In this document: one piece after another, positions 1 through 12,738 of the stretch
How the letters are laid out: each line of letters opens with the position of its first letter
Position numbering within the stretch: position 1 is the first letter of the stretch
DNA from: an uncultured Bacteroidales bacterium
GTDB lineage: Bacteria > Bacteroidota > Bacteroidia > Bacteroidales > Muribaculaceae
NCBI GenBank assembly: GCA_902772455.1
Contig: CACYAW010000010.1
Location: 1 to 64,000 of the forward strand
Direction: 5' to 3'
Length of the DNA stretch: 64,000 bases
Notes under the pieces: model-generated
Databases searched by the model: none
What the model saw: only the letters and a program-made list of their open reading frames with translations
What the model was told of the DNA's origin: nothing
Made by a program: the position numbers and the translations under genes

Positions 1-96
1 AATAAAAGAATCAAATTACGGTTAAATGGAAAGAGCCCGGTGCAATACCGAACTCTATTCCTTAATCAATAACCCGTCCAACTTTTTGGGGTCACT

Positions 97-417
97 TCAG
101 TCTTCCAACAGTTCCTGGATACTGCCACGAGCCGCATTCAACAGTTTCAGTTCCATCTCCATCGAGGTCACCCCATCGGCCGAGCCCTCAACGATATTTT
201 GTTTGCCTGAGCGAGCGGCTTGCACCATCTGGTCAACGGTACGGTCGCCATAGGCGGGCAGGAATCGACGGGTAAAGACATAGGTCATCTGATAGAGCAC
301 AACCGTTTTCTGGTAGAACCACAAGTTCTTCCAGTTGGTCTGTTTGCGCAAGACCGTTTCCAGTTGTTGAGCGGGTTGCCCTTTATCCTTTTCCTGTTTA
401 TTCTCCATTTTCCCCAT
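97..417 (-). CDS. Four-helix-bundle suffix-type small protein
   Basis: A 106-residue, highly charged, helical protein without signal peptide or membrane segment. The central part (WFYQKTVVLYQMTYVFTRRF, then DQMVQAARSGKQNIVEG) resembles the four-helix-bundle proteins of the 23S rRNA intervening-sequence group, which are common and mostly uncharacterised in Bacteroidetes. A second in-frame ATG at 408 is an alternative start. It runs away from the UvrA-like gene, with a repeat-filled gap between the two. The biochemical role is unknown; an RNA- or protein-binding scaffold is only a guess. The family call is fairly secure and the function is not. Confidence 0.7.
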   Translation of the reverse strand: MGKMENKQEKDKGQPAQQLETVLRKQTNWKNLWFYQKTVVLYQMTYVFTRRFLPAYGDRTVDQMVQAARSGKQNIVEGSADGVTSMEMELKLLNAARGSIQELLED

Positions 418-454
418 CTCAGTTGCAAATCATTAAGTTGGTAATTCTCAATTA

Positions 455-579
455 CTCTAGATAATCTAGACAATCTAGAGCATCTAGATTGCAAAATTAC
501 TAAAAATCCACGTCCCCAACTAGAAAGCCTAGAAAATCTAGTCAGTCTAGAACATCTAGTGATTCTAGAAAATCTAGAA
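455..579. repeat. Iterated 9-bp TCTAGANNN repeats
   Basis: Two blocks of head-to-tail 9-base units of the form TCTAGANNN or TCTAGTNNN lie here: four units from about 456, then six or seven from about 524 to the end. CTAG occurs about eleven times in 125 bases, although this tetramer is usually rare in bacterial DNA. The block sits directly upstream of the promoter of the UvrA-like gene. A related block lies at 61382-61434. Function is unknown. Confidence 0.85.
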
Positions 580-587
580 AAAAGCAG

Positions 588-595
588 TACCTTTG
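588..595 (+). promoter_or_regulatory. Bacteroidetes -7 promoter box before the UvrA-like gene
   Basis: TACCTTTG matches the Bacteroidetes -7 consensus TAnnTTTG and ends five bases before the ATG at 601. If transcription begins about four bases after the box, the leader is only two or three bases long and has no room for a Shine-Dalgarno site. Confidence 0.6.
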
Positions 596-600
596 CAGGC

Positions 601-2862
<2,262 letters not shown>

Positions 2863-3331
2863 GCGCCAAATCACTAATTCACCTGAATGCTCCAATGGCA
2901 TGCGCCCAATGGATTTTGAATAACTTCAGTTGATGAAACTGCTTTTTGGCATGGTGGGGACTAATGTCTGTTTTGTACTTTTGTGTCATCAGAATAATTG
3001 AGCAATTAACAATTCGTTAACAGTTCCGCCCCACCCTGTTTACATGAGGCCAAAAACACGAAACACTGATTGTCAGTGAGTTATAAATTCGAGCATCAAG
3101 AGCCCAAAATTGCTTTTTGACGCCGTTCGAAAAAAAACGGGATTGGGAAGACTGTAAATGAAAAGTTTGTTGTACCTTTGCTGCCCGATTTTATACTAAC
3201 ATATACTAACAGTGGAATTTGGGCTGCTTGCAACCACTTGAAAAAATGCTAAAATGCGATTATCAACAACTTTGTTATTGATTTTCCTTTAGCATTCATT
3301 TTCCACAAAAATGAATGTTTTTTGTAATACA
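2863..3331. other. Intergenic region and metK leader
   Basis: About 470 bases without a convincing gene. It holds a possible -7 box TACTTTTG at 2976-2983, a small hairpin at 3064-3078 (six-base stem, three-base loop), and a better promoter at 3173-3180. The latter implies a metK leader of about 145 bases containing a doubled ATACTAACA element near 3193-3211. I find no match to the SAM riboswitch consensus motifs I know. An unannotated small RNA between the two boxes cannot be excluded. Confidence 0.4.
3173..3180 (+). promoter_or_regulatory. -7 promoter box for metK
   Basis: TACCTTTG fits TAnnTTTG. A TTGG about 25 bases upstream (3144-3147) could serve as the -33 element, although that spacer is longer than usual. 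Confidence 0.5.
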
Positions 3332-4600
3332 ATGAAGAGTAAGAACAATTATTTATTCACGTCAGAGAGCGTGTCTGAGGGTCACCCCGACAAAGTCGCT
3401 GACCAGATCAGTGACGCCATTTTGGACAAGTTCCTTGCCTTTGACCCTAATGCCCATGTGGCATGCGAGACCCTCGTCACCACCGGCCAGGTGATTATCG
3501 CCGGTGAGGTGACTACCGATGTTTACATCGACCTGCAGCGTACGGCTCGCGAGATGATTCAGAAAATCGGTTACACCAAGAGCGAGTACCAGTTTGACGC
3601 CAACTCGTGCGGCATCCTCAACAGCGTGCACGAGCAGAGCGGCGACATCGCCCAGGGTGTGAACCGCGACGAGCAGCACCAGGCCGACCAGGGTGCCGGC
3701 GATCAGGGCATGATGTTCGGCTATGCCTGCAACGAGACGCCCAACTACATGCCGTTGACGCTAGACCTGGCCCACGCATTGATGCACGAGTTGGCCGACA
3801 TCCGCCACAACCACTTGGAGCTGATGCCCTATCTGCGTCCCGACGCCAAGGCTCAGGTCACCGTGGAGTATGACGGTGAGACCCGCCGCCCTGTGCATGT
3901 CGATACCATTGTGGTGAGCACACAGCACGACGACAATGTGGATAGTGAGCGCATCAAGCAGGATGTGTGCAATATCCTTATTCCCAGAGCACTGGAGCAC
4001 TTTAGCGCCGATATCCGTGCCATGGTCGATGACGATACCCAATACAAGGTCAACCCCACGGGCAAGTTCGTGATTGGTGGCCCTCATGGCGACACGGGCC
4101 TCACGGGTCGCAAAATCATCGTGGACACCTACGGCGGTCGCGGTGCCCATGGTGGCGGCGCTTTCAGCGGCAAGGACCCCAGCAAGGTGGACCGCAGTGC
4201 GGCCTATGCCTGCCGCCACATCGCCAAGAACGTCGTGGCTGCCGGTATCGCCGACGAGGTGCTCGTGCAGGTGGCCTATGCCATCGGTGTCGCCGAACCC
4301 GTGAGCTTCTATGTCAACACCTACGGCACCAGCCATGTGAACATGAGTGACGTGGAAATCGCCGGCGTCCTCAAGGACATGTTTGACCTGCGTCCCGCAG
4401 CCATCATCCGTGACCTGAAGCTGCTCAATCCCATCTATACCGAGGCAGCAGCCTATGGTCACATGGGCCGCAAATATGAGCTCAAGGTCAAGAAGTTCGA
4501 ATCGCTTTACAACAAGACCAAGGAGGTGGAAGTGGAGCTCTTCACCTGGGAGAAACTCAACCGCACCGAGGCCCTGCGCGCCGCCTTCGGCATCAATTAG
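3332..4600 (+). CDS. metK: S-adenosylmethionine synthase
   Basis: This enzyme makes S-adenosylmethionine from methionine and ATP in the cytoplasm. The 422-residue protein shows the family motifs in order: [17 protein letters not shown] near the N-terminus, [12 protein letters not shown] (ATP and metal binding), and [19 protein letters not shown] in the C-terminal third. The length fits Bacteroidetes MetK. An in-frame ATG at 3311 would add seven residues. I prefer 3332 because [13 protein letters not shown] aligns with the usual start of the family. It stands alone, with its own promoter and a strong terminator at 4629. Confidence 0.97.
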   Translation: MKSKNNYLFTSESVSEGHPDKVADQISDAILDKFLAFDPNAHVACETLVTTGQVIIAGEVTTDVYIDLQRTAREMIQKIGYTKSEYQFDANSCGILNSVHEQSGDIAQGVNRDEQHQADQGAGDQGMMFGYACNETPNYMPLTLDLAHALMHELADIRHNHLELMPYLRPDAKAQVTVEYDGETRRPVHVDTIVVSTQHDDNVDSERIKQDVCNILIPRALEHFSADIRAMVDDDTQYKVNPTGKFVIGGPHGDTGLTGRKIIVDTYGGRGAHGGGAFSGKDPSKVDRSAAYACRHIAKNVVAAGIADEVLVQVAYAIGVAEPVSFYVNTYGTSHVNMSDVEIAGVLKDMFDLRPAAIIRDLKLLNPIYTEAAAYGHMGRKYELKVKKFESLYNKTKEVEVELFTWEKLNRTEALRAAFGIN

Positions 4601-4628
4601 TGTTTTTCTGGAAAAAAATCTTAATGTG

Positions 4629-4657
4629 GCCATGTCATATGACATGGCTGCTTTTTT
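4629..4657 (+). terminator. Terminator after metK
   Basis: A perfect 10-bp inverted repeat (GCCATGTCAT with its complement) at 4629-4648 is followed by TG, CTTTTTT and CC. This is a typical intrinsic terminator for metK. Confidence 0.85.
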
Positions 4658-4779
4658 CCGCTATTCATTGACAAGATTTACTTGTTATCTCTTGCACACA
4701 TCAAGATTTCTAACGATATTTGCAAACACGTTATACGAACGGTAATGTGAATTCATTGTTTTCTTTAAGTTGATTTGTT

Positions 4780-5889
4780 ATGTCCTTGAATAAACTGAAA
4801 CAAAGATTTCGTCACGATATTCTTCGCCCGGCAGGATTGGAGTTTTTTAAACTTTTCCCGAGCCTTGCCGCGTCTTTCCGCACGCATAAAGAGCTAGCCA
4901 TTATTCAAAAGGAGGCTGAAGAGTTTTTTAGCCAGGGGCTGCCTTTGCCCGAGGGGGCTTCGCGTGAGGATTTTTATCGAGCGATGAACAAAGATCTGAT
5001 TTCTATCTCAGAGTATTTCTATCAATATGATTATTACAAATTAACTGAGCCTGAAAGGGATGAATTCATCTCCCGTGCCCGTATGCGCGCATTGGCAATG
5101 AAGTTGCGTTCAATGTTTCCTAAAGACTGCAACGGCCTTTCACGGTTTAAACAGGACTATCTTTCCCGCTTCACCGAACTAGGACTTTGCCGGCACAGGT
5201 GGATGTTTGTCCCAGAATCTTCTTATCAGCAGTTTGCCGATTTGATCAGTTCTGTTGACTGTATTGTCAAGCCTCATGATGGCAGTCTGGGATTTGGAGT
5301 AAAGAAGGTGCTCAAGATGGATGATCCTGACCAGATCAAGGCACTGTATGACAAATGCGTCAAACGTAAAATGCTGCTTGAAGAATGTGTAAAGGGATGT
5401 GAAGAATTGCAGGTTTTCCACCCGCAGTCTCTTAACACAATCAGGTTTGTGACAATAGCATTTCGAGGTAAAGCCATGGCTTTTGGGGCCATTTTCCGCA
5501 TGGGAATTGGCGATATGATTATCGACAATGTCCATGCCGGTGGGTTGTGTACCCAAGTAAATATTGAGACAGGTGTTATCGAGAGTGATGGTCTTGCCGT
5601 TAATGGCACGTATTATACGGAGCATCCTGATACACACTTAAAAATCAAGGGCACTCAAATTCCCCATTGGGATAAGGTCGTTGATTTCTGCTTGACCGCC
5701 GCGCGTGAGACCAAAAATATCATTACCGGTTGGGATGTTGTTGTTACCGACAAAGGCATTGTTGACTTGATTGAGGTCAATAACCGTCCCGATTTTGACG
5801 GTGGCATGCAGGCTCCATTAAAAAGAGGTGTGAAGCGTAAAGTCTTTGAATCTTTAAGAGACATCATCGGTAAAGAGATTACAATCTGA
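4780..5889 (+). CDS. Sugar-transfer-associated ATP-grasp protein
   Basis: A 369-residue cytoplasmic protein of the ATP-grasp type found with surface-polysaccharide genes. The N-terminal 130 residues are helical. The ATP-grasp fold follows: IVKPHDGSLGFGVKKV (about residue 165), LLEECVKGCEELQVFHPQSL, NTIRFVTIAFRG, and the metal-binding LIEVNNRPDFDGGMQ near residue 330. Such enzymes are thought to ligate amino acids or similar groups to sugars or peptides, but the substrate is not known. It is a single gene between metK and recA, with somewhat lower GC than metK. ATP-grasp membership is secure; the polysaccharide role is inferred from the family. Confidence 0.85.
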   Translation: MSLNKLKQRFRHDILRPAGLEFFKLFPSLAASFRTHKELAIIQKEAEEFFSQGLPLPEGASREDFYRAMNKDLISISEYFYQYDYYKLTEPERDEFISRARMRALAMKLRSMFPKDCNGLSRFKQDYLSRFTELGLCRHRWMFVPESSYQQFADLISSVDCIVKPHDGSLGFGVKKVLKMDDPDQIKALYDKCVKRKMLLEECVKGCEELQVFHPQSLNTIRFVTIAFRGKAMAFGAIFRMGIGDMIIDNVHAGGLCTQVNIETGVIESDGLAVNGTYYTEHPDTHLKIKGTQIPHWDKVVDFCLTAARETKNIITGWDVVVTDKGIVDLIEVNNRPDFDGGMQAPLKRGVKRKVFESLRDIIGKEITI

Positions 5890-5911
5890 GACATAAAGGG
5901 TAAAATAGAGT

Positions 5912-5951
5912 CACAGCCCTTAATTCGCAAGTAAACGGATTAAGGGCTGTG
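5912..5951. terminator. Bidirectional hairpin between the ATP-grasp gene and recA
   Basis: A 13-bp perfect stem (5912-5924 with 5939-5951) separates two converging genes. T-rich sequence follows on both strands (GTTTGTTT on plus, CTATTTT on minus), so it probably ends both transcripts. Confidence 0.8.
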
Positions 5952-5978
5952 GTTTGTTTAAACAAGAAGAGGCAAGGG

Positions 5979-7022
<1,044 letters not shown>

Positions 7023-7069
7023 TATGTTATAGTGATTTATGATGTAATTTCACATGTCAATCCAACTTG

Positions 7070-7077
7070 CAAAGATA
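7070..7077 (-). promoter_or_regulatory. -7 promoter box for recA
   Basis: TATCTTTG on the minus strand, about 48 bases upstream of the recA ATG, matches TAnnTTTG. Confidence 0.55.
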
Positions 7078-7172
7078 AACAAAAATTTCCACAGGTCTGA
7101 CGACAGCCGTCAGTTTTTTGATGGTTATTGTTTATTTTTAATCTTCTAAAAAAATATCTCGAGCGTTTGCGT

Positions 7173-7200
7173 TTTGTATCGAAAAAAAATACTACCTTTG
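7173..7200 (+). promoter_or_regulatory. -33/-7 promoter for the secreted protein at 7257
   Basis: TTTG at 7173-7176 and TACCTTTG at 7193-7200, 16 bases apart, form a good Bacteroidetes promoter. The predicted start is near 7204, giving a leader of about 53 bases. A second TTTG at 7166-7169 is an alternative -33 element. Confidence 0.65.
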
Positions 7201-7256
7201 TCGAAATATAGACCGTAGGACTTATCATTATTAACCATTTAATAACTTTCATTGCA

Positions 7257-9248
7257 ATGAGGAAATTCTTTACTTTATTAACCCTGTGTATGCTGGCCAG
7301 TGCAGCCTGGGCAGTAGACATCGTCTTTGATGCCACCGTTGACGTGGGTACCGGCAGTTCAACCGCTGGTGAGTTCACGATTGTGAAAGATGGTATCACC
7401 GTTCACGTGGAGCAGGGTGTCGCCAATGGCACTCACTACCGCTTCTACAAAAACAAGAAAGTGACCATCACTTCCGCTATCGGCAACATGACCAATATCG
7501 TGTTCGATTGCGTGGGCGCCGATAATGATCAGTATGGCTCGGGTGGCTTTACGTCAGATCCTGACAAATATGAACCTAAAGGATATCAAGGTGTCTGGAC
7601 GAATCCTGGTGTAACCCAGGTAGTGTTCACTGCTACCAATTTCCAGGTGCGTGCCACCAAGATTACCGTCACCGTCAATGGTGATGTCGGCTTGATGGCT
7701 CCCAGCATTTCGCCTGCCAGCGGTACTTACTATGAGTCGCTTACGGTGAACATGAGTTGCTTGACCGATGGCGCAAAGATTTACTATACCACCAACGGCA
7801 GCACTCCCACAGCCAGTTCGACGCAGTACACCGCTCCTTTCACTATTCCCTTTGAGTTGGGTAAGACGGTCACCGTCAAAGCCGTTTCGGTAAAGGATGG
7901 CAAGACCAGCGATGTGACCACTGCCACCTATAAGTTTGAGGATGTTCCCACTTTCGGTTGGGCCGACATGTTTAATGTTGCTGACAAGACCAATGTCACC
8001 TTTACCTATCCCTCGATTGTGTTGTGGCAGTCTGGCTCAACTTTGTATGCCAAGGACGCTTCCGGCGAGAAGGGCTATGGTATTGCCTACGGCAGCACCA
8101 ATCAGGTTTACCAAATTGGTGATATCATTCCTGAAGGCTTCGGTGGCCAGAAAACGACCTATAACGGCATGCCTGAGTTGCAGACACTCAAAGGCTTCCA
8201 GGCCGCTACCACCTATGTTGAGGTGAAACCCGACATCATCACTCCCGCTCAAGTGGCTGAACCCTATTGGGCTCATTATGTACTGCTCCAAAACGTGAAA
8301 GTCACCGTTAATGGCAATGGCGGAACATTCACCGATGCCAACGGCAACAGCTGCACCTTCTTTGTCAACACCTTCGGCGTTCCCGCTCCCACTGATGGTG
8401 GAAACCATGATGTTTGGGGTATCGTTGCCGCTTATAAGCCCAGCAATGGCGACCAGGTATTCCAGATTCTTCCTATCTCGTTTGGTGTGGAGCCCAAGCG
8501 TGAGCCTCCCGTGGATGTTGTCAGCATCGAGGAATTGTATGAGCTCAACCGCGGCAAGTGGGGTCACTTCACCACTCCGCTGACCACCATCTACCAGAAT
8601 GGCTCATACCTGTATGTAAAGGACAATGAGGACACCTATGGCTTGGTTTACGGCACCGTTGCCGATACCTTTGCCAACGGCGACTACATCAATGACGCTA
8701 TCGCTTCCTGGACACTCTATGGTGACAACAAGCAGATGACACCCAATGGACAGTCCTTTACCAAAGCTGGTCATGGAGATCCCATTGCTCCTGAGCTCCT
8801 GCCCATCGAGGAAATCATGACCGATATGGTTCACAGGTATCTGGCAGTCGAGAATGTGACAATCACAGCCGAAGACGCAGAGTTCACCTACATGATGACC
8901 GATGAAACCGGTACTTTGAAGCTCTTTGACAAGAACTTCAAAGTTGTTCCCGAGAATTTGACCGATGGCCTCTACTACGTTGAGGGTTTCCTGACAACCC
9001 ACAACCATGAGATGGAACTCCTGCCCATTTTGGTTCGCAGCATGAATCCCCCCTATCCCAAGGGTGACGTGAACGGTGACTATGAAGTGAACATCACCGA
9101 CGTGAATTGCCTGATTCAAGTGATCCTGGGCAAGAGACCGGCTAGCGATTTTGAGGGCCGTGCCTTTGTGAACGACGACGATGAGGTGAACATCTCAGAC
9201 GTGAATACTGTCATCGCCATCATCTTGGGTACCGCACAACCGGATTAA
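7257..9248 (+). CDS. Secreted multidomain protein with chitobiase-like and dockerin-like domains
   Basis: A 663-residue exported protein with Sec signal peptide MRKFFTLLTLCMLASAAWA. Residues 20-145 form a beta-rich domain. Residues 146-226 resemble the chitobiase/hexosaminidase C-terminal Ig-like fold (SPASGTYYESLTV, KIYYTTNGSTPT). Two beta modules with the pattern GSTLYAKDASG...YGIAYG and GSYLYVKDNEDTYGLVYG follow at about 235-400 and 420-590. The C-terminus carries two dockerin-like EF-hand repeats (GDVNGDYEVNITDVN and NDDDEVNISDVN). I see no catalytic domain, so an adhesive or carbohydrate-binding surface role is the most I would infer. The next gene downstream is a paralogue sharing the beta modules. 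It has its own promoter and a terminator at 9351. Confidence 0.75.
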   Translation: MRKFFTLLTLCMLASAAWAVDIVFDATVDVGTGSSTAGEFTIVKDGITVHVEQGVANGTHYRFYKNKKVTITSAIGNMTNIVFDCVGADNDQYGSGGFTSDPDKYEPKGYQGVWTNPGVTQVVFTATNFQVRATKITVTVNGDVGLMAPSISPASGTYYESLTVNMSCLTDGAKIYYTTNGSTPTASSTQYTAPFTIPFELGKTVTVKAVSVKDGKTSDVTTATYKFEDVPTFGWADMFNVADKTNVTFTYPSIVLWQSGSTLYAKDASGEKGYGIAYGSTNQVYQIGDIIPEGFGGQKTTYNGMPELQTLKGFQAATTYVEVKPDIITPAQVAEPYWAHYVLLQNVKVTVNGNGGTFTDANGNSCTFFVNTFGVPAPTDGGNHDVWGIVAAYKPSNGDQVFQILPISFGVEPKREPPVDVVSIEELYELNRGKWGHFTTPLTTIYQNGSYLYVKDNEDTYGLVYGTVADTFANGDYINDAIASWTLYGDNKQMTPNGQSFTKAGHGDPIAPELLPIEEIMTDMVHRYLAVENVTITAEDAEFTYMMTDETGTLKLFDKNFKVVPENLTDGLYYVEGFLTTHNHEMELLPILVRSMNPPYPKGDVNGDYEVNITDVNCLIQVILGKRPASDFEGRAFVNDDDEVNISDVNTVIAIILGTAQPD

Positions 9249-9350
9249 CCCTTTTAGTAGCCTGATGAACCTTTCGAAGTCATATCACGACAAGTCCCAC
9301 TCTGTACCAATCGGGAGTGGAGAGTTCATCAATGCTACACCGTAACACTA

Positions 9351-9380
9351 TCGGGGTCCACTTCGTGTGGGCCCCGATTT
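9351..9380 (+). terminator. Terminator after the 663-residue secreted protein
   Basis: A GC-rich stem of about 11 bp (TCGGGGTCCAC with GTGGGCCCCGA, one G-T pair) followed by a short T run. Confidence 0.8.
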
Positions 9381-9424
9381 TATAAATCAGTTAAAAGTAT
9401 CATACTATTAAATTTCCATCTCCA

Positions 9425-11143
9425 ATGAAACGTATTATTTCTTTACTGTTTACCTGCCTCGCCACCACGATGGCGGCTTGGACAGCAGGCCATGTATCAT
9501 TCAATACCGGCGGCAATTACTGCAAAGTGGCGTTTGCCGAGTATGATACCGCAAACGATGTGATAGTGCAGAATATCGCTGAATTCCTAGCACAGCCCAA
9601 TGGCACATCGGTCCAATTTGCCAATCCCGTATATGTGACACGGCAACACGGCGACTACCTGTGGTTCAAGGATGAAACAGGCGCATTGTTATGCCGTGGC
9701 AACGTTGGACAACACTATTATTCACATTGTATCATTCCAGCGGGTTTTGGAGGAATCGCGACCACCGACGGTTGCGTGCCACAGTTGACGGAGCCAACTG
9801 GCTTCAAAAGATATACGGGTACCATTCCCTTGGCGCCCGAAGAGGTCACCGCCAGCCAGATTGGTCCCGACCTGATCTCGCACTGGGTGGCACTCAATCA
9901 TGTCCAATTAACCTGGCTCAGCGATTCGGTCTATCAATTGACCGACGACAGCGGAGGCCAGTGCCTGGTTAACTATGGCATACTGAATAGTGGGGTTCTT
10001 CCCGAAGATGAAAACGCCTATTACAATATTCAAGGCACTGTTTTTGCCCATCTTGATGATTCAGGAGAATGCATCTATGAACTACTGCCTGAATATGTCA
10101 CAATTGACTACCTCGTAATCACGCCCAACCAGGTGGGGCCTGGAACCGTCGGCAAATACGTTGTCATCAAACAGGCCTTGGATTATTACCCAATTTATGG
10201 TACGATTGAAGACCTGGAAGGTGAAACCTGCAAGGCTTACTTGGATTGTGTTCCGGTCTTGCCAGCCATCTTGTACTGGAGCTATGACGTCTATGGCCAG
10301 GTTGAGTATCGCAATGATGAGTACGATGAGTACGCATCTGGTTATTGGTTAAGAGAGACAGGCGTAGGCCTCCACTCGGGTCATAACGACACCGCCGATG
10401 TGAAGCGCATCAAGACGTTGTACAGGCTCAATACCGATATCGAATATGCTGAATACTTCGACCTTACTGGACGTTTTGTGGCCCCGCTGACGGCTGTTTA
10501 TCAGAATGACGACATCATGTATGTTCGTGACATCGATGGCGAGTTTGGCATGTTTGATGGTGCAGTGAGCGACTCCTTCAATAACGGAGACCTCATCCTT
10601 GGCGCCAAGGCAAAGCCAAGCAACAATGGGGATTACACCAGCATGATTGTTTATGACGAACAATCGTTCCAATATGCCGGCCACACCCAGAAGGTCTACC
10701 CCCATGCATCATCCATCAGGTATGTTAACCAGAGCATGATTCACCATTATCTGCGTTTCCACAATGTAGCCCTTTCGCCTAATAATGCCAATGGCGTAAT
10801 TAGCGACGACACCGGCTCTTTGCAATTGTACAACAAATTCGATATCGCAATCAAGGAGGCTGGTGGTGACGCGTATCCCGATATAGTTGATGAACCCGGG
10901 ATTATAGTAATCAATAAAATCATCAATAGAATCCTGACGGGACCAACCACAGGCGGCGAAGGCGACACATACACTGTGACCGGCTTCTTGTCAAGAAACA
11001 ATGGCAAGCTGGTGCTCTATCCTGTAGAAATCGTGCACCACAGGAGCGGCGATGAAACTGATTTGGACGTCAATCAGGATGGCGAGATAAATATCGCTGA
11101 CGTGAACTTCGTCATCAGACTTATCTTGGAGCAAGGTTATTGA
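9425..11143 (+). CDS. Secreted beta-module protein with a single dockerin-like repeat
   Basis: A 572-residue protein with signal peptide MKRIISLLFTCLATTMAAWTAG. It shares the beta modules of the gene before it (YVTRQHGDYLWFKDETGALL, then NDDIMYVRDIDGEFGMFDG, then VISDDTGSLQLYN), each probably a small barrel. The chitobiase-like domain of its neighbour is missing. It ends in one EF-hand-like repeat, DVNQDGEINIADVNFVIRL, where the other dockerin-tailed proteins here have two. No enzyme motif is seen. It probably arose by duplication with loss of parts; the ligand is unknown. No clear TAnnTTTG box lies in the short gap after the upstream terminator. Confidence 0.7.
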   Translation: MKRIISLLFTCLATTMAAWTAGHVSFNTGGNYCKVAFAEYDTANDVIVQNIAEFLAQPNGTSVQFANPVYVTRQHGDYLWFKDETGALLCRGNVGQHYYSHCIIPAGFGGIATTDGCVPQLTEPTGFKRYTGTIPLAPEEVTASQIGPDLISHWVALNHVQLTWLSDSVYQLTDDSGGQCLVNYGILNSGVLPEDENAYYNIQGTVFAHLDDSGECIYELLPEYVTIDYLVITPNQVGPGTVGKYVVIKQALDYYPIYGTIEDLEGETCKAYLDCVPVLPAILYWSYDVYGQVEYRNDEYDEYASGYWLRETGVGLHSGHNDTADVKRIKTLYRLNTDIEYAEYFDLTGRFVAPLTAVYQNDDIMYVRDIDGEFGMFDGAVSDSFNNGDLILGAKAKPSNNGDYTSMIVYDEQSFQYAGHTQKVYPHASSIRYVNQSMIHHYLRFHNVALSPNNANGVISDDTGSLQLYNKFDIAIKEAGGDAYPDIVDEPGIIVINKIINRILTGPTTGGEGDTYTVTGFLSRNNGKLVLYPVEIVHHRSGDETDLDVNQDGEINIADVNFVIRLILEQGY

Positions 11144-11167
11144 TCCCAAAAGATAACGTGTCAAAAA

Positions 11168-11213
11168 GAATGCCCCCCGAAAAGTCAGGTGTTGAACTTT
11201 TCGGGGGGCATTC
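11168..11213 (-). terminator. Strong terminator for the flippase gene
   Basis: A perfect 18-bp stem (11168-11185 with 11196-11213) with a ten-base loop. On the minus strand it is followed by TTTTTG, so it mainly ends the flippase transcript. It may also insulate the converging secreted-protein gene. Confidence 0.88.
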
Positions 11214-11230
11214 TGGATACCGGTTAATCT

Positions 11231-12724
11231 TTACTTGAAAAAGCGGCCTATAACGGGAAGCTTGGCCAACATGGGTGCCAAGTGCTCCTTGCGGAAGATG
11301 AAGCCGACAAAGAGCAGCAGCAGGAAGGTGCGGTAGGCCAGTGCGAGCCACATGTTCTCTATCGGGAGCATCATGGCGGCGAACAGAATGGCCGATACGA
11401 TGACATACAGGGTGATATCACGCATGGGATAGCTGATGGGGTAATACTTTTGACCCACCAGATAGCTCAGCACCATTGCAGTGCCATAACCGGCAACGCC
11501 TCCCCAGGCGCACGCCATGTAGCCGTATTGGGGCACGAACAGGACGTTCACGAGGATAAGCACAGCACAGCCGATTCCCGAGAACCACGCTCCCCAGATG
11601 GTCTTATCAATCAACTTGTACCAGAACGACAGGTTGAAATAGACGCCCATCATGATTTCGGCGGCCATGACGATAGGCACGACCTTGAGGCCAGACCAAT
11701 AGTCGGGGGCAATGATGTACTTGAAGATGTCGATCCACGCCATCACAGCCAGGAAAGCCAACAAAGTGAAAATGATAAAGTAGCGCATCGCCTGGGCATA
11801 AGTCTCGCGGTTGTCTTTGTCCTTGCTCTTGCCAAATACAAACGGCTCGTAGGCATAGCGGAAGGCTTGGGTAATCAGCGCCATGATCATGGCAATCTTG
11901 ACTGCCGCGCCATAGATGCCCAACTGTGACTGCATGTCGGCCTGGTGATAGATTTTGGGGAACATCATCTTGTCGAAGGTCTGGTTAAGGATGCCTGCGA
12001 TGCCCAGCACCAGGATGGGCCAAGCATACTTGAGCATGCGCTTCAACAGTGACCAATCGAACTTGTAACGTATGCCAATCAGCTCTTTCCAGAAGAAGAA
12101 AGTAATCAAGCCCGTGCAGAACAGGTTGATGAAGAAGGCATAGCCCACGCCGACAGTGGGATCATAAATCTTGCCGATGATTTCGGGATGGCTCTTGTAC
12201 AGAGCGGGCAAGGCGACGAAGTAGAGCAGATTCAAGCCGATGTTCAGGAAGATGAACAGTAACTTGAGGGCGGCAAACTTCCACGGGCGGCGCTGGTAAC
12301 GCAGATAAGCGAACGGGATGCACTGGAAGGCGTCGAGTGCCACCACGATAGCCATCGTCCAGATATACTCGGGATGGGCGCTGTAACCCATCCAGCCCGA
12401 GATGCCAGGCAGGAAGGCCAACACAAGCAGGACAAACAGCAGCGAGGTGAAACCCACGCTGATGAGCGTAGTGCTATAGACCGTGTTGGGTTTCTCCTCG
12501 CTCTTGTTGGCAAAGCGGAAGAAGGTCGTCTCCATGCCGTAGGTGAGGATGACGAGCAGCAGCGCAGTGTAGGCATACACGTTGGTGATAACGCCATAGC
12601 CGCCCGAAGCGGCAGACAATTTTGCGGTATAAAGCGGCACGAGCAGATAGTTCAGGAACCTCCCGATAATGCTGCTCAAGCCATAGATGGCGGTGTCTTT
12701 TGCCAGTGATTTAAGATTTGCCAT
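11231..12724 (-). CDS. Polysaccharide flippase (Wzx/MOP superfamily)
   Basis: A 497-residue inner-membrane protein with about 12-14 hydrophobic helices over its whole length. The N-terminus (SLAKDTAIYGLSSIIGRFLN) is typical of the polysaccharide-biosynthesis exporters that flip lipid-linked oligosaccharides across the membrane. The substrate cannot be read from the sequence, and there are no adjacent glycan genes: the neighbours are ruvB and a secreted protein. It lies downstream of ruvB across a 110-base gap that contains a long imperfect inverted repeat. Confidence 0.88.
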   Translation of the reverse strand: MANLKSLAKDTAIYGLSSIIGRFLNYLLVPLYTAKLSAASGGYGVITNVYAYTALLLVILTYGMETTFFRFANKSEEKPNTVYSTTLISVGFTSLLFVLLVLAFLPGISGWMGYSAHPEYIWTMAIVVALDAFQCIPFAYLRYQRRPWKFAALKLLFIFLNIGLNLLYFVALPALYKSHPEIIGKIYDPTVGVGYAFFINLFCTGLITFFFWKELIGIRYKFDWSLLKRMLKYAWPILVLGIAGILNQTFDKMMFPKIYHQADMQSQLGIYGAAVKIAMIMALITQAFRYAYEPFVFGKSKDKDNRETYAQAMRYFIIFTLLAFLAVMAWIDIFKYIIAPDYWSGLKVVPIVMAAEIMMGVYFNLSFWYKLIDKTIWGAWFSGIGCAVLILVNVLFVPQYGYMACAWGGVAGYGTAMVLSYLVGQKYYPISYPMRDITLYVIVSAILFAAMMLPIENMWLALAYRTFLLLLFVGFIFRKEHLAPMLAKLPVIGRFFK

Positions 12725-12738
12725 TTCTTTTCTTATTT

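Noticed and set aside
2930..3331. SAM riboswitch before metK
   Set aside because: The conserved cores of the SAM riboswitch classes I know are not present; kept only as an unexplained leader.
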